Shown: positions 8,567-17,904 of the stretch, piece after piece
How the letters are laid out: the number at the start of each line of letters is the position of its first letter
How positions within the stretch are numbered: the first letter of the stretch is position 1
NCBI RefSeq assembly: GCF_000768705.1
Contig: NZ_AVPJ01000006.1
Span: 62,001 to 126,000, forward strand
Direction of reading: 5' to 3'
Length of the DNA: 64,000 nt
Source: Knoellia sinensis KCTC 19936
GTDB lineage: Bacteria > Actinomycetota > Actinomycetes > Actinomycetales > Dermatophilaceae
The notes under the pieces: generated by a model
Seen by the model: the letters and a program-made list of their open reading frames with translations, nothing else
What the model was told of the DNA's origin: nothing
Databases searched by the model: none
Program-made: the position numbers and the translations under genes

Positions 8567-9264
8567 ACTGGCTCGAGCGCCTCTTCGAGGCCCAGCTGAC
8601 GATCGGCAGCTCGCACATCCTCTGGCGCGAGATCGTCGGCAACGTCTTCGGGTTCGCCTCCGCCATCGGCGGCATGCGTCGCCGAGTCTGGGCCTGGCCC
8701 ATCGGGATCATCGGCAACGTCCTGCTGTTCACCGTGTTCTTCGGGGTCGCGTTCGCGAACCCGCAGCACCAGACGCTCTACGGCCAGGCGGGCCGCCAGG
8801 TCTTCTTCGTCATCACCAGCCTGTACGGCTGGTGGCGCTGGCAGGAGCATCGCAAGGCCCGCGGCGCGGATGCCCATGCGATCACGCCGCGCTGGGCCAC
8901 TGCTCGCGAGCGGATGGCCTACGTCGGTGTCTGGCTCGGCGGTGTCGTCATTGCGCAGTGGGTCTTCGCGACGATCGGGGCCGAGTGGCCCGCCCCGCGC
9001 TGGTACTTCTGGTGCGACGCCTGGATCTTCGTCGGATCGATGCTCGCGACCTATGCGATGGCGCGCGGTTGGAACGACTTCTGGCTCATGTGGATCGCCG
9101 TCGACCTCGTCGGGGTGCCGCTGTTGGTTCACGCGAAGTTCTACCCGAGTGCAGTTCTGTATGCCGTCTACGGCGCCCTGGTGCTCTACGGCTTCACCGT
9201 CTGGCTCAAGGCGTCCCGCCTCGAGCGCGACCCCCAGCCCGAACTGACGGAGGCCATGTCATGA
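8563..9264 (+). CDS. ribM: PnuC-family riboflavin transporter RibM (PnuX)
   Basis: 233-residue integral membrane protein with about 6-7 hydrophobic helices and PnuC-family features such as the W-rich LYGWWRW segment (about 87-93). PnuC proteins usually carry nicotinamide riboside. Here the gene lies inside the rib operon, between ribE and ribBA and under an FMN riboswitch, which is the context of the experimentally known riboflavin importer RibM in Corynebacterium and Streptomyces. Substrate is therefore inferred from context. Coupled by 4-base overlaps to both neighbours. Confidence 0.87.
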   Translation: MNWLERLFEAQLTIGSSHILWREIVGNVFGFASAIGGMRRRVWAWPIGIIGNVLLFTVFFGVAFANPQHQTLYGQAGRQVFFVITSLYGWWRWQEHRKARGADAHAITPRWATARERMAYVGVWLGGVVIAQWVFATIGAEWPAPRWYFWCDAWIFVGSMLATYAMARGWNDFWLMWIAVDLVGVPLLVHAKFYPSAVLYAVYGALVLYGFTVWLKASRLERDPQPELTEAMS

Positions 9265-10490
9265 CCGCTCTGTCCACGATCGAAGAGGCCCTCGCGGCCC
9301 TGCGCGCAGGGCGACCTGTCCTCGTCACGGACGACGAGGACCGCGAGAACGAGGGCGACGTCATCATGTCGGCCCAGACGCTCACGGACGAGTGGATGGC
9401 CTGGACCATCCGCCACTCCAGCGGCTATGTCTGCGCGCCCATGCCCGACGAGATCGCGGATCGGCTCGACCTGCCGCTCATGGTGAGGGAGAACGCGGAT
9501 CGGTTGCGGACGGCATACACGATCACCGTCGACGCGGCCGAAGGCGTGACCACCGGGATCAGCGCGGCCGATCGTGCCCACACCGTGCGGCTGCTCGCTG
9601 ACACGAGTGCGGCCGCCACCGACTTCGTGAGACCCGGACACGTGGTTCCCCTCCGGGCCCGCGACGGCGGAGTTCTGGTGCGTGGCGGCCATACGGAGGC
9701 GGCGGTCGACCTCTGCCACCTCGCCGGACTCGCCCCAGTCGGTGCCATCGCCGAACTGACCCACGACGACGGCACCATGATGCGGTTGCCGGCGGTCCTC
9801 GAGCTCGGGGCGGAGCATGGCCTCCCCGTCATCACCATCGAGCAGCTGGTCGCCCACCGACAGCGGCACGACCGCGTCGTCCGGCACGCGACGACCACCC
9901 TGCCCACTCCCGATGGCACGTTCACCGTGCACGCCTACCGCGACACCCTGACGGGGGACGAGCACCTGGCCCTCGTGAGCCCACTCGGTCTCGGGGAGGG
10001 TTCTGCCCTCACCCGACTGCACAGCGAGTGCCTCACCGGAGACGTCTTCGGTTCGGCCCGCTGCGACTGCGGTCCTCAGCTTCGCCGCGCGCAGGCCCGC
10101 GTCGCCCGTGAGGGCGGAGTCGTCGTCTACGTGCGTGGGCACGAGGGGCGCGGCATCGGGCTCGCGGACAAGATGGCCGCGTATGCCGTGCAGGACAGGG
10201 GCGCTGACACCGTCGCCGCGCAGGAAGAGCTCGGCCTGCCGGTGGACGCGCGCGACTACGCGCCTGCGACCGCGATCCTTCACGATCTGGGGATCGGCGC
10301 CGTCCGGCTGCTCACGAACAATCCCGACAAGGTCACGGCCGTGCGGTCAGCCGGGATCGAGGTCGCGACCGTCGAGCGGCTCCAGGTGGCCCCAGTGGCG
10401 ACGAACGCCGCCTACCTGCGGACCAAGCGGGACCGCCTCGGTCACGACCTGGTTCTCGACTCGCACGACAGCACGGAGGCAAGCGCATGA
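9261..10490 (+). CDS. ribBA: Bifunctional DHBP synthase/GTP cyclohydrolase II
   Basis: Provides both precursors of riboflavin. 409 residues. The N-terminal RibB domain (about 1-200) has [10 protein letters not shown] and later [10 protein letters not shown] with the H-TEA segment. The C-terminal RibA domain (about 205-409) has the zinc cysteines in [18 protein letters not shown] and the catalytic [12 protein letters not shown]. All visible key residues in both halves are present, so both activities are likely. Starts in the ATGA overlap with ribM and ends in an ATGA overlap with ribH. Confidence 0.96.
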   Translation: MTALSTIEEALAALRAGRPVLVTDDEDRENEGDVIMSAQTLTDEWMAWTIRHSSGYVCAPMPDEIADRLDLPLMVRENADRLRTAYTITVDAAEGVTTGISAADRAHTVRLLADTSAAATDFVRPGHVVPLRARDGGVLVRGGHTEAAVDLCHLAGLAPVGAIAELTHDDGTMMRLPAVLELGAEHGLPVITIEQLVAHRQRHDRVVRHATTTLPTPDGTFTVHAYRDTLTGDEHLALVSPLGLGEGSALTRLHSECLTGDVFGSARCDCGPQLRRAQARVAREGGVVVYVRGHEGRGIGLADKMAAYAVQDRGADTVAAQEELGLPVDARDYAPATAILHDLGIGAVRLLTNNPDKVTAVRSAGIEVATVERLQVAPVATNAAYLRTKRDRLGHDLVLDSHDSTEASA

Positions 10491-10972
10491 AGGACGGAGC
10501 ACCCGAGGTCACCGTCGACGGGACCGGCCTGAAGGTCGCTGTCATCGCGGCCTCCTGGCACGACGTGGTCATGAACGGGCTCATCGAGGGCGCTGTCAAG
10601 GCGCTCGCCGAGGCGGGGATTCCCGACGCTCCCGTGATCCGCGTTCCCGGCACGGTCGAGCTGTCGGTTGCGGCGGCTCGACTCGCGCCCACGCACGATG
10701 CCCTGGTCGCGCTCGGTGTCGTCATCCGCGGTGGGACTCCGCACTTCGAGTACGTCTGCAGCGGAGTGACGCACGGGCTCACCGACGTGAGCACGCGCAC
10801 GGGGGTGCCGGTCGGCTTCGGCGTCCTCACGTGCGACACCGAGGCGCAGGCGTTGGATCGCGCGGGCCTCGAGGGTTCGAGAGAGGACAAGGGCGCCGAG
10901 GCCGCGCTGGCGGCCGTCGCCACCGCGGTCACCCTGAGCGGTCTCGCCCCTCGCCCGGTGGTCGGGGCGTGA
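10487..10972 (+). CDS. ribH: 6,7-dimethyl-8-ribityllumazine synthase
   Basis: Condenses the RibA/RibD and RibB products to lumazine; subunits of this family form pentamers or icosahedral capsids. 161 residues. Typical motifs are [20 protein letters not shown] (about 19-38), [12 protein letters not shown] (about 56-67), [21 protein letters not shown] (about 79-99, quoted loosely) and [12 protein letters not shown]. Last gene of the rib operon; 25 bases separate it from hisE, which has its own leaderless promoter. Confidence 0.96.
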   Translation: MKDGAPEVTVDGTGLKVAVIAASWHDVVMNGLIEGAVKALAEAGIPDAPVIRVPGTVELSVAAARLAPTHDALVALGVVIRGGTPHFEYVCSGVTHGLTDVSTRTGVPVGFGVLTCDTEAQALDRAGLEGSREDKGAEAALAAVATAVTLSGLAPRPVVGA

Positions 10973-10984
10973 GCGCTGCCCTCG

Positions 10985-10990
10985 TACGAT
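10985..10990 (+). promoter_or_regulatory. -10 box of a leaderless promoter (hisE)
   Basis: TACGAT lies 7 bases before the hisE GTG at 10998. It separates the his genes from the riboswitch-controlled rib operon. Confidence 0.55.
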
Positions 10991-10997
10991 TGATGCC

Positions 10998-11261
10998 GTG
11001 AAGACCTTCGACGCCCTGTTCGCCGAGCTCACCGAAAAGGCCGCGACCCGCCCGGGGGGTTCCGGCACGGTGGCCCAGCTCGACGCCGGCGTGCATGCCA
11101 TCGGCAAGAAGATCGTCGAGGAGGCCGCCGAGGTCTGGATGGCCGCCGAGCACGAGAGCGACGAGCGGGCGGCCGAGGAGATCTCCCAGCTGCTCTACCA
11201 CCTCCAGGTCCTCATGGTTGCCAAGGGCCTGACCCTTGACGACGTCTACACCCACCTCTGA
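10998..11261 (+). CDS. hisE: Phosphoribosyl-ATP pyrophosphatase
   Basis: Second step of histidine synthesis: hydrolyses phosphoribosyl-ATP to phosphoribosyl-AMP. 87 residues, the usual length of a stand-alone HisE. The MazG-like core [14 protein letters not shown], followed by [14 protein letters not shown], supplies the acidic metal-binding residues. Lies 13 bases before hisG, whose product makes its substrate. GTG start fits the leaderless promoter. Confidence 0.95.
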   Translation: MKTFDALFAELTEKAATRPGGSGTVAQLDAGVHAIGKKIVEEAAEVWMAAEHESDERAAEEISQLLYHLQVLMVAKGLTLDDVYTHL

Positions 11262-11274
11262 GACACGGGCTCCC

Positions 11275-12120
11275 ATGCTGCGCATTGCTGTTCCCAACAA
11301 GGGTTCCCTCGCCGACCCCGCCGCCGAGATGTTGCGGGAGGCGGGCTACCGCACCCGTCGCGACACCAAGGAACTTGTCGTCAACGACGAGGCCAACGGC
11401 GTCGAGCTGTTCTATCTCCGGCCTCGCGACATCGCTGTCTACGTCGGATCCGGCACCGTCGACTGCGGGATCACCGGTCGCGACCTGCTCCTCGACTCGG
11501 GAAGCGCCGCCACCGAGGTCATGACGCTCGGCTTCGGTGGTTCGACCTTCCGGTATGCCGGCCGACCCGGCACCGTTTCGAGCGTTGCGGACATTGCCGG
11601 TCGCAAGGTGGCCACGAGCTATCAGGGTCTGGTCGAGAAGCACCTCGCCGAGCAGGGCGTCCAGGCCGAGGTCGTGCGTCTGGACGGCGCCGTCGAGACG
11701 GCCATCACGCTTGGTGTCGCCGATGTCATCGCTGACGTCGTGGAGACCGGCGCGACGCTGCGCAGCCAGGGCCTCGAGGTCTTCGGTGACCCCATTCTGC
11801 GGAGCGAGGCCGTGCTCATCCGGCGCGATGGCAGCCACGAGGATTCTGCGATCGAGGTGCTCCGCCGGCGGATGCTCGGCGTCGTCACGGCCCGCCACTA
11901 CGTGATGCTCGACTACGACGTCCCGGCCGCACTCGTCGACGAGGCGTGCGCGATCACGCCCGGGCTCGAGTCGCCGACGGTCTCGAACCTCCAGAACCCC
12001 GAGTGGAAGGCCGTCCGGGCGATGGTCCCTCGATCAGGCACCAACCAGGTCATGGACCGCCTCTACGAGATGGGCGCGCGCGCCATCCTCGTGACGGACA
12101 TCGCCGCGTGCCGCCTGTGA
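11275..12120 (+). CDS. hisG: ATP phosphoribosyltransferase, long form
   Basis: First and committed step of histidine synthesis, using ATP and PRPP; normally feedback-inhibited by histidine. 281 residues, the long HisG_L form with the C-terminal regulatory domain (about 210-281), so no HisZ partner is needed. Visible parts are RIAVPNKGSLADPA at the N terminus, the PRPP loop DVIADVVETGATLRSQG (about 155-171), and the C-terminal VPRSGTNQVMDRLYE. The stop overlaps the GTG of the PH-domain gene. Confidence 0.95.
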   Translation: MLRIAVPNKGSLADPAAEMLREAGYRTRRDTKELVVNDEANGVELFYLRPRDIAVYVGSGTVDCGITGRDLLLDSGSAATEVMTLGFGGSTFRYAGRPGTVSSVADIAGRKVATSYQGLVEKHLAEQGVQAEVVRLDGAVETAITLGVADVIADVVETGATLRSQGLEVFGDPILRSEAVLIRRDGSHEDSAIEVLRRRMLGVVTARHYVMLDYDVPAALVDEACAITPGLESPTVSNLQNPEWKAVRAMVPRSGTNQVMDRLYEMGARAILVTDIAACRL

Positions 12121-12560
12121 CGGAGCAGGTCTCGCCGGAGCCCTTCAGGTCACGTCGCGGTCGCCTGATGGCGATCGTCATGGCGGTCGTGTCCGTCGGC
12201 CTGTTCGCCGCCCTGTCGGTGCTCGTCGCCGGCGTCGACGAGGGCGGCTGGGTCGTCGCCGACCGCGTCATGATGGCGGTCATCGGCGTCGGTCTGGCGC
12301 TCACCCTGTGGCGCTGGGCGGCCATCAAGGCCGTGCCCGATGACACCGGGATCACGGTCCAGAACCTCATCGGTCGCCGGCACATCTCCTGGGGCGAGAT
12401 CGCGGACGTGACCTTCGATGAGGGTGACCCGTGGGCCAGCCTGCACCTGCATGACACCGAGACCGTCGCCGTGATGGCGATCCAGCGCGCCGACGGGGCG
12501 TCGTCCCGCGCGGAGGCCCAGCGCCTCGCCGACCTCGTCGCAGACTCGCGCCGCTCCTGA
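12117..12560 (+). CDS. PH-domain membrane protein (bPH6-like)
   Basis: 147 residues: a basic N terminus, two transmembrane helices (about 18-38 and 48-65), then a compact cytoplasmic domain that reads GITVQNLIGRRHISWGEIAD and so resembles the bacterial PH domain group (PF10756). This small protein commonly follows hisG in actinobacteria. Its function is not known. GTG start overlaps the hisG stop (GTGA), so it is translationally coupled. Confidence 0.75.
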   Translation: MTEQVSPEPFRSRRGRLMAIVMAVVSVGLFAALSVLVAGVDEGGWVVADRVMMAVIGVGLALTLWRWAAIKAVPDDTGITVQNLIGRRHISWGEIADVTFDEGDPWASLHLHDTETVAVMAIQRADGASSRAEAQRLADLVADSRRS

Positions 12561-12571
12561 AGCGCTCCTCG

Positions 12572-12619
12572 CAACGTCAGCGTGAGGGGGTGCTAGAACA
12601 GCCGTTGACGCTGACGTTG
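12572..12619. terminator. Inverted repeat between convergent genes
   Basis: CAACGTCAGCGT (12572-12583) is exactly repeated in inverse at 12608-12619, with a 24-base loop. It fills the gap between the PH-domain gene (+) and the kinase-MFS gene (-). A bidirectional terminator is the simplest reading, although there is no T tract. Confidence 0.5.
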
Positions 12620-12627
12620 TGGGCGAG

Positions 12628-14397
12628 TCACTGAACTGGTGCGCGGCCCGGTCGCAGCAGCAGGGTCAGCGTCAGCTGGACCAGCATGAGCAGCGCGAGC
12701 ACGAGGAAGATCGCCGAGTAGCCACCGGTGAGGTCGCGCACTGCTCCCATCGTCGTCGGCCCCATCGAGGCGACGGTGTAGCACACGAGGAAGGCCATCG
12801 CGGTGAAGCGGGCAGCAGCAGCCGGCGACACGGCATACCGAACGAGGAGCACGAGTCCGATGGCGAAGCTCGCGCCCTGCGCGATGCCAAGCAGGACCAC
12901 CCACAACCACGGAGCCGCGTCCGGGGCCGCCCAGACGCCCAACTGACCGGCGAGCCCGCAGAGTCCGACGGCCACGAGGACGATGCGCCAATCGCCCACC
13001 CGGTCGGTCAAGGCTGGCCCGACCATCCCCGAGACGAACTGCACTCCCGTGAAGACCGCGAGCAGAATCCCGGCTTCCTGCGGCGCCCACCCCTGTCCGA
13101 CATAGGTGGGTGAGAGCCACGCCAACGTCGAGTAGAACTGCCACGACTGGACCGCGAGGTAGGCCGCGACGCACCACGCCGTGGCGCTGCGCCACGGCAG
13201 TCGGTGACTCAGGTCCGGCGGGTGCTGGTCATGGTCGCCGCCCCGGTGCACGGCGCGGTCGACGGGCAGCCACAGGAGCAGGCCGATGGCGGCCACGACG
13301 CCCCAGAAGCCGAGCGAGAGGTCCCAGTCACCCAACGCGTCAGCAAGCGGGACTGAGACGGCAGCAGCCACGGCCGCACCACCCATCATCGCGAACATCT
13401 GCAAGCCTGTGGCGAGCCCGGCACGGTTCGCAGGGAACGCAGCCTTGACCATGCCCGGAAGGAGGGTCCCGGCGAGGGCGATACCGGCCCCGGCGCACAG
13501 GGTCCCGATATAGAGCGAGCCCACGGCGTGGGCGCCCAGAACCCGAGCCAGATTGCCGATCGCGACCGCCACCATCGCGATCGAGATGCAGCGCACCACC
13601 CCGAGCCGGAGGCCCAGTCGCGCTGCTGCCGGAGCGAGCAGGCCCATGCAGAGGACGGGCAGCGTCGTCAGCACCCCGAGCCACACGGAGCTCAGACCGA
13701 GGTCGTCGCGAATGCGTGGCAGGAGGGGAGGCAGCGAGGTCATCAGGGTCCGCATGCTCAGCGACACGGCGATGACGCCGAGAACCACCAGCCACATCGA
13801 CGGGCCCGCGTCGAAGCCGTCGTCCGGAGGGGCCGCGCCAGTGTCGAGGACGATGTCGGCATCCGGAAGCCCGGGGGCCGCTGTGTACAGACGCCGTTCC
13901 TGGTCGGCCCACACGTCCCAGTGCGACGCGAAGACCTCTCCGTCTCGGGCGATCGCCCGAGACTGCCGATCCTCATCGGGCGCCTGGACCCACACCTTGG
14001 CCGATGCCTCGTGCCCGGCGATCGCGAACGCACCGACACCTTCGAGGACGATGAGGTCTGCTCGCGGGACTGCCACGTCGGCCCCTCTGACCGAGTCGTC
14101 CCAGTCCCAGGTCGGGTGGCTCGCGGGCTCGTCTCGCAACCAGGCATCGACGAGCGAGGAGCGTGCGATGGACACCGTCTCCAGGAGTCCGGTCCAGCCT
14201 TGGTGCATGTCGTCGACGTGAAGGACGAGCGCGTCCAGCTCCTCGCCGAGTTGTCCCGCGAGGGTGGTCTTGCCGGAGCCGCTCGGACCGTCGACGGCGA
14301 CGAGCGTGACTGTGCCGCACCGCGATCCACGCTCCGCGAGGAGGCTGCGGACCCGACGCGTCAGCGCATCCACGTCCGTCACGGTCTCAATCGTCAC
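12628..14397 (-). CDS. Fusion of a P-loop (uridine kinase-like) kinase with an MFS transporter
   Basis: 589 residues in one uninterrupted frame. Residues about 1-190 form a P-loop kinase domain: Walker A GPSGSGKTT (about 37-45), then LVLHVDDMHQGWTGL, a uridine/cytidine-kinase-like DDFY-type site, and LIVLEGVGAFA. Residues about 200-589 are a 12-helix major facilitator protein of the CynX/NimT-like type, starting MWLVVLGVIAVSLSMRTLM. Stand-alone versions of both are common, so a fused kinase and transporter suggests uptake coupled to phosphorylation; that is inference and the substrate is unknown. The start is set at GTG 14397 because a TAGGGT box lies 7 bases before it. A longer open frame would overlap hisF. 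Confidence 0.78.
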   Translation of the reverse strand: MTIETVTDVDALTRRVRSLLAERGSRCGTVTLVAVDGPSGSGKTTLAGQLGEELDALVLHVDDMHQGWTGLLETVSIARSSLVDAWLRDEPASHPTWDWDDSVRGADVAVPRADLIVLEGVGAFAIAGHEASAKVWVQAPDEDRQSRAIARDGEVFASHWDVWADQERRLYTAAPGLPDADIVLDTGAAPPDDGFDAGPSMWLVVLGVIAVSLSMRTLMTSLPPLLPRIRDDLGLSSVWLGVLTTLPVLCMGLLAPAAARLGLRLGVVRCISIAMVAVAIGNLARVLGAHAVGSLYIGTLCAGAGIALAGTLLPGMVKAAFPANRAGLATGLQMFAMMGGAAVAAAVSVPLADALGDWDLSLGFWGVVAAIGLLLWLPVDRAVHRGGDHDQHPPDLSHRLPWRSATAWCVAAYLAVQSWQFYSTLAWLSPTYVGQGWAPQEAGILLAVFTGVQFVSGMVGPALTDRVGDWRIVLVAVGLCGLAGQLGVWAAPDAAPWLWVVLLGIAQGASFAIGLVLLVRYAVSPAAAARFTAMAFLVCYTVASMGPTTMGAVRDLTGGYSAIFLVLALLMLVQLTLTLLLRPGRAPVQ

Positions 14398-14404
14398 GTC
14401 GTCA

Positions 14405-14410
14405 ACCCTA
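14405..14410 (-). promoter_or_regulatory. -10 box of a leaderless promoter (kinase-MFS gene)
   Basis: On the minus strand TAGGGT lies 7 bases before the GTG at 14397. It supports the shorter start of the fusion gene. Confidence 0.5.
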
Positions 14411-14500
14411 GGACCGCCGCTCGCCGACCCTGCCGTCACGGTCCGCACACCGGGCAGCTCGGCTCGGTGGACGGCGTACTCAGCATGGGCCCGCGACGGA

Positions 14501-14506
14501 TAACCT
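14501..14506 (+). promoter_or_regulatory. -10 box of a leaderless promoter (hisF)
   Basis: TAACCT lies 6 bases before the hisF GTG at 14513. Confidence 0.5.
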
Positions 14507-14512
14507 GCCCGG

Positions 14513-15286
14513 GTGAGCGTCGCCATCCGTGTCATCCCCTGTCTCGACGTCGACGCCGGACGCGTCGTCAAAGGGGTGAACTTCGAGAACCTCCGGGACG
14601 CGGGTGACCCGGTCGAGCTCGCGCGGAGCTACGGCGAGCAGGGTGCCGACGAGCTGACCTTCCTCGATGTCACGGCGAGCAGCGGTGACCGCGCCACGAC
14701 CTACGACGTCGTGCGGCGCACGGCCGAGCAGGTGTTCATCCCGCTCACCGTCGGAGGGGGAGTGCGCACCGTCGACGACGTGGACCGACTCCTCCGCAGC
14801 GGCGCCGACAAGGTGGGCGTCAACACGGCTGCCATCGCCCGGCCCGAACTCATCGCCGAGACCGCCGACCGCTTCGGGGCCCAGGTGCTCGTGCTCTCGG
14901 CGGACGTGCGGCGTCGGCGCAACGACGAAGGGGTGCCGACAGGCGACTTCGAGGTGACCACGCACGGCGGACGGCAGGGGACCGGCCTGGACGGCATCGC
15001 GTGGTGTGTCCGGGCGGCCGAACTCGGCGCCGGTGAGATTCTCCTCAACTCCATGGACGCCGACGGAACCAAGGCAGGATTCGACCTCGACCTCATCGAG
15101 CGGGTGCGCCGCGAGGTCAGCATTCCGGTGGTCGCGAGCGGGGGAGCGGGCGCAGTCGAGCATTTCGCCCCGGCCGTCCGTGCCGGGGCCGATGCCGTCC
15201 TCGCCGCGAGCGTCTTCCACTTCGGCGACCTCACGATCGGCGAGGTCAAGGCAGCGCTGCGCGCCGACGGTCATCCCGTCCGCTGA
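14513..15286 (+). CDS. hisF: Imidazole glycerol phosphate synthase, cyclase subunit
   Basis: With HisH (not in this window) it makes imidazole glycerol phosphate and AICAR in histidine synthesis. 257-residue TIM barrel with [19 protein letters not shown] at the N terminus carrying the first catalytic Asp, the phosphate loops [10 protein letters not shown] and [12 protein letters not shown], and the second catalytic Asp in [14 protein letters not shown]. Length is normal. GTG start, leaderless promoter. The next his gene, hisI, lies beyond a minus-strand gene. Confidence 0.96.
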   Translation: MSVAIRVIPCLDVDAGRVVKGVNFENLRDAGDPVELARSYGEQGADELTFLDVTASSGDRATTYDVVRRTAEQVFIPLTVGGGVRTVDDVDRLLRSGADKVGVNTAAIARPELIAETADRFGAQVLVLSADVRRRRNDEGVPTGDFEVTTHGGRQGTGLDGIAWCVRAAELGAGEILLNSMDADGTKAGFDLDLIERVRREVSIPVVASGGAGAVEHFAPAVRAGADAVLAASVFHFGDLTIGEVKAALRADGHPVR

Positions 15287-15289
15287 ACG

Positions 15290-15937
15290 TCAGAGACCGA
15301 AACTCGCCGTCTCGAACTGCGTGGCCGCCTCGGGAGACCCACTCACCTCGATCTCGGCGACATTCCTTCTCCCGTATGCCGTGAGCAACAGTTCCAGCGG
15401 TGCTCCCGTGACGTGAACGGTCTCGTCCCCACCGCGCACCGTGAGTGAGTTGCGACCGGGCGCGTGAAGCTCGACCCCGACGGGGACGCGACGGAAGAGG
15501 AGTCGGCCCATGCGCGAGAGCAGAGCCCACACGGCCGCCTCGAGGTGGGCGTCGGCCTCCCGACGGGGGCCGGGTTCACCGTCCCCTCGCAGGACGTCCT
15601 CGTGGTGGACGACCATCTCGGCGAAGTTCACGGCGTTGTCGACGGCAGGGAGTTGCGCGGGGTGCCATCCCGGAGGTCCAGACCGCACCGCCTCGATGAG
15701 ATCCGGCCACGGCTGCGCGGCGAGCCTCGCCTGCTCGCGCTCCGTGCGCTCCTTGAGGAAGGGCACCCAGATGCCGGATGCGAGGTCGGGGCGACCCTCA
15801 CGAACGACGAGGTGAGCCGCGAGGTCCCGGGTCGTCCACGGCATACAGAGGGTGGGTGCGTCGGGACCCACGCGTACGAGCGTCTCGCACAGGTCGAAGC
15901 GTTCCCTGCGCGCGATGTGTCCCGGGGCTGCCGACAT
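15290..15937 (-). CDS. TIGR03085-family (DinB/maleylpyruvate isomerase-like) protein
   Basis: 215 residues, matching the actinobacterial TIGR03085 group whose fold resembles DinB/mycothiol-dependent maleylpyruvate isomerase. His residues typical of the metal site are seen in [12 protein letters not shown] (about 40-51) and [11 protein letters not shown] (about 105-115). Members are often found between his genes in actinobacteria. Function unproven; a mycothiol-related reaction is a family-level guess. A ribosome-binding GGGAGGATG stretch precedes the ATG at 15937. It is convergent with hisF, only 3 bases apart. Confidence 0.78.
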   Translation of the reverse strand: MSAAPGHIARRERFDLCETLVRVGPDAPTLCMPWTTRDLAAHLVVREGRPDLASGIWVPFLKERTEREQARLAAQPWPDLIEAVRSGPPGWHPAQLPAVDNAVNFAEMVVHHEDVLRGDGEPGPRREADAHLEAAVWALLSRMGRLLFRRVPVGVELHAPGRNSLTVRGGDETVHVTGAPLELLLTAYGRRNVAEIEVSGSPEAATQFETASFGL

Positions 15938-15969
15938 GGACCCATCCTCCCCTGTTCTGGGGCGGACGG

Positions 15970-15975
15970 CACAAT
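15970..15975 (+). promoter_or_regulatory. -10 box of a leaderless promoter (hisI-trp operon)
   Basis: CACAAT lies 7 bases before GTG 15983. It favours that GTG over the ATG at 15974, which lies inside the box itself. Confidence 0.45.
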
Positions 15976-15982
15976 GGCGTGC

Positions 15983-16345
15983 GTGCCAGATCTCGACCCC
16001 TCAGTCTCCGACCGTCTCCGCTTCGACGCCGCAGGCCTCGTCGCCGCGATTGTCCAGCAGCATGACAGCGGCGAGGTCCTCATGCTGGGCTGGATGGATT
16101 CGGAGGCCCTCCGCCGCACGCTGAGCGAGGGGCGCGTGACGTTCTGGTCCCGCAGCCGCCAGGAGTACTGGCGCAAGGGGGACACCTCTGGTCACGTTCA
16201 GTTCGTGAAGTCCGTGGCGCTGGACTGCGACGGTGACGCACTCCTCGTGCGGGTCGATCAGGTCGGCGCTGCCTGCCACACGGGCGATCGCACCTGCTTC
16301 GACGCCGGGGCGCTCGACGCCGTCGTGGGGGAGGCCCAGCAGTGA
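15983..16345 (+). CDS. hisI: Phosphoribosyl-AMP cyclohydrolase
   Basis: Third step of histidine synthesis; a zinc enzyme that opens the adenine ring. 120 residues from GTG 15983 (123 from an alternative ATG at 15974). Family motifs: [33 protein letters not shown], and the metal-binding Asp/Cys stretch [15 protein letters not shown] followed by [10 protein letters not shown]. The stop overlaps the trpE GTG (GTGA), so histidine and tryptophan genes are in one transcript. Confidence 0.95.
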   Translation: MPDLDPSVSDRLRFDAAGLVAAIVQQHDSGEVLMLGWMDSEALRRTLSEGRVTFWSRSRQEYWRKGDTSGHVQFVKSVALDCDGDALLVRVDQVGAACHTGDRTCFDAGALDAVVGEAQQ

Positions 16346-17904
16346 ACGCAGAGGGACAGCCGGCACCCGACCTGTCGTTCGGTGCCACATGGCCCTCGCT
16401 CGACGTCTTCTCGGTCCTCGCCGAGAGCCGCCGCGTCATCCCGGTCGTGCGGCGCCTCATGGCCGATGCGGAGACACCGGTCGGGCTCTATCGCAAACTG
16501 GCCCAGAGCCGACCGGGGACCTTCCTGCTCGAGTCGGCCGAGCACGGTGGGGTGTGGTCGCGCTATTCGATCGTCGGCGTTGCCAGCCGCGCGACGCTCA
16601 CGGAGAAGGACGGTGAGGCGCACTGGATCGGCGAGCCACCGGTGGGGGTTCCCACGACAGGTCTGGCCACCGACGCCCTGCGTGACACCGTCGCAGCCCT
16701 CGCGACCGATCCCATCCCGGGCCTTCCTCCGCTGACCGGCGGGATGGTCGGGATGATTTCCTACGACGCCGTGCGCCGGTGGGAGAAGGTTCCATCGACG
16801 ACTCCTGACGTGCTGCGCATCCCCGAGATCGCGATGATGCTCGCGACCGACCTCGCCGTGCTCGACCACGCCGACGGCTCGGTCCTGCTCATCGCCAACG
16901 CCATCAACTACGACGCCACCGACGAGCGCGTCGAACTGGCCTGGGCCGACGCCGTGGCACGGCTCGACGCCATGACACTCGACCTCGCGGCGAGTGCCGA
17001 CAGCACGGTGTCCGTCGTCGACCCCGAGGTGGTCGAGGCCGCCCTGGAGACCGTCACCGGCAACCTCTCACGCGACGACTACGAGGACATGGTCGAGAGC
17101 GCGAAGGAGGACATCCGGGCGGGCGAGGTGTTCCAGGTCGTGCTCTCGCAGCGCTTCTCCATGCCCTGTCCGGCAGAGGCACTCGACGTCTATCGCGCCC
17201 TGCGGGCGGGTAATCCCAGCCCCTACATGTACCTCTTCCGGTTCACGCGACCGGACGGAACGCCATACGACGTCGTCGGCAGCTCGCCGGAGGCCCTCGT
17301 CAAGGTGACGGGGACGCAGGCGATCACCCACCCGATCGCCGGCTCGCGTCCACGTGGCAAGTCACCCGAGGACGACGTCAGGCTGGCCGAGGACCTCCTG
17401 GGCGATCCCAAGGAGCGCTCCGAGCACGTGATGCTCGTCGACCTCGGGCGGAATGACCTGGGCCGCGTCTGTCAGCCCGGCACCGTCGACGTCGTGGAGT
17501 TCATGGATGTCCGCCGCTACAGCCACGTCATGCACCTCGAGTCGACCGTGGTGGGGGAACTGCGCAAGGGGGTGCGTGCCTACGACGTGCTCGTCTCGAC
17601 GTTCCCGGCAGGGACCCTGTCGGGCGCGCCCAAGCCGCGGGCTCTCGCGCTGATCGAGGGCTACGAGCCCTCGCGTCGGGGTGTCTACGGTGGCGTCGTG
17701 GGCTACCTCGACTTCCACGGCGACCTCGACATGGCGATCGCCATCCGTACCGCGCTCATCGACGGCGGCACCGCGCATGTCCAGGCAGGCGCCGGAATCG
17801 TCGCGGATTCGGTGCCGCGGAACGAGAACGACGAGTGCATTGCCAAGGCCACGGCGGTACTCCGTGCCGTCGCCACGGCGTCAGCCCTCAGGTCCGTCTC
17901 ATGA
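16342..17904 (+). CDS. trpE: Anthranilate synthase component I
   Basis: Converts chorismate to anthranilate using ammonia from TrpG (not in this window). 520 residues: the N-terminal regulatory half includes [18 protein letters not shown], where the ESxxxG-type segment usually contacts feedback tryptophan. The C-terminal chorismate-binding half includes [31 protein letters not shown] and [16 protein letters not shown]. Coupled to hisI upstream and to the membrane gene downstream by 4-base overlaps. I see no Trp-codon leader peptide before it. Confidence 0.96.
   Translation: MNAEGQPAPDLSFGATWPSLDVFSVLAESRRVIPVVRRLMADAETPVGLYRKLAQSRPGTFLLESAEHGGVWSRYSIVGVASRATLTEKDGEAHWIGEPPVGVPTTGLATDALRDTVAALATDPIPGLPPLTGGMVGMISYDAVRRWEKVPSTTPDVLRIPEIAMMLATDLAVLDHADGSVLLIANAINYDATDERVELAWADAVARLDAMTLDLAASADSTVSVVDPEVVEAALETVTGNLSRDDYEDMVESAKEDIRAGEVFQVVLSQRFSMPCPAEALDVYRALRAGNPSPYMYLFRFTRPDGTPYDVVGSSPEALVKVTGTQAITHPIAGSRPRGKSPEDDVRLAEDLLGDPKERSEHVMLVDLGRNDLGRVCQPGTVDVVEFMDVRRYSHVMHLESTVVGELRKGVRAYDVLVSTFPAGTLSGAPKPRALALIEGYEPSRRGVYGGVVGYLDFHGDLDMAIAIRTALIDGGTAHVQAGAGIVADSVPRNENDECIAKATAVLRAVATASALRSVS

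Noticed and set aside
11236-11275. An upstream start for hisG within hisE
   Set aside because: The extra residues ([12 protein letters not shown]) are not part of any HisG. The ATG at 11275 begins the conserved MLRIAVPNKGSL.
16300-16345. A tryptophan attenuator or T-box ahead of trpE
   Set aside because: trpE overlaps hisI by four bases, and no Trp-rich leader peptide, T-box sequence or terminator/antiterminator pair is visible.
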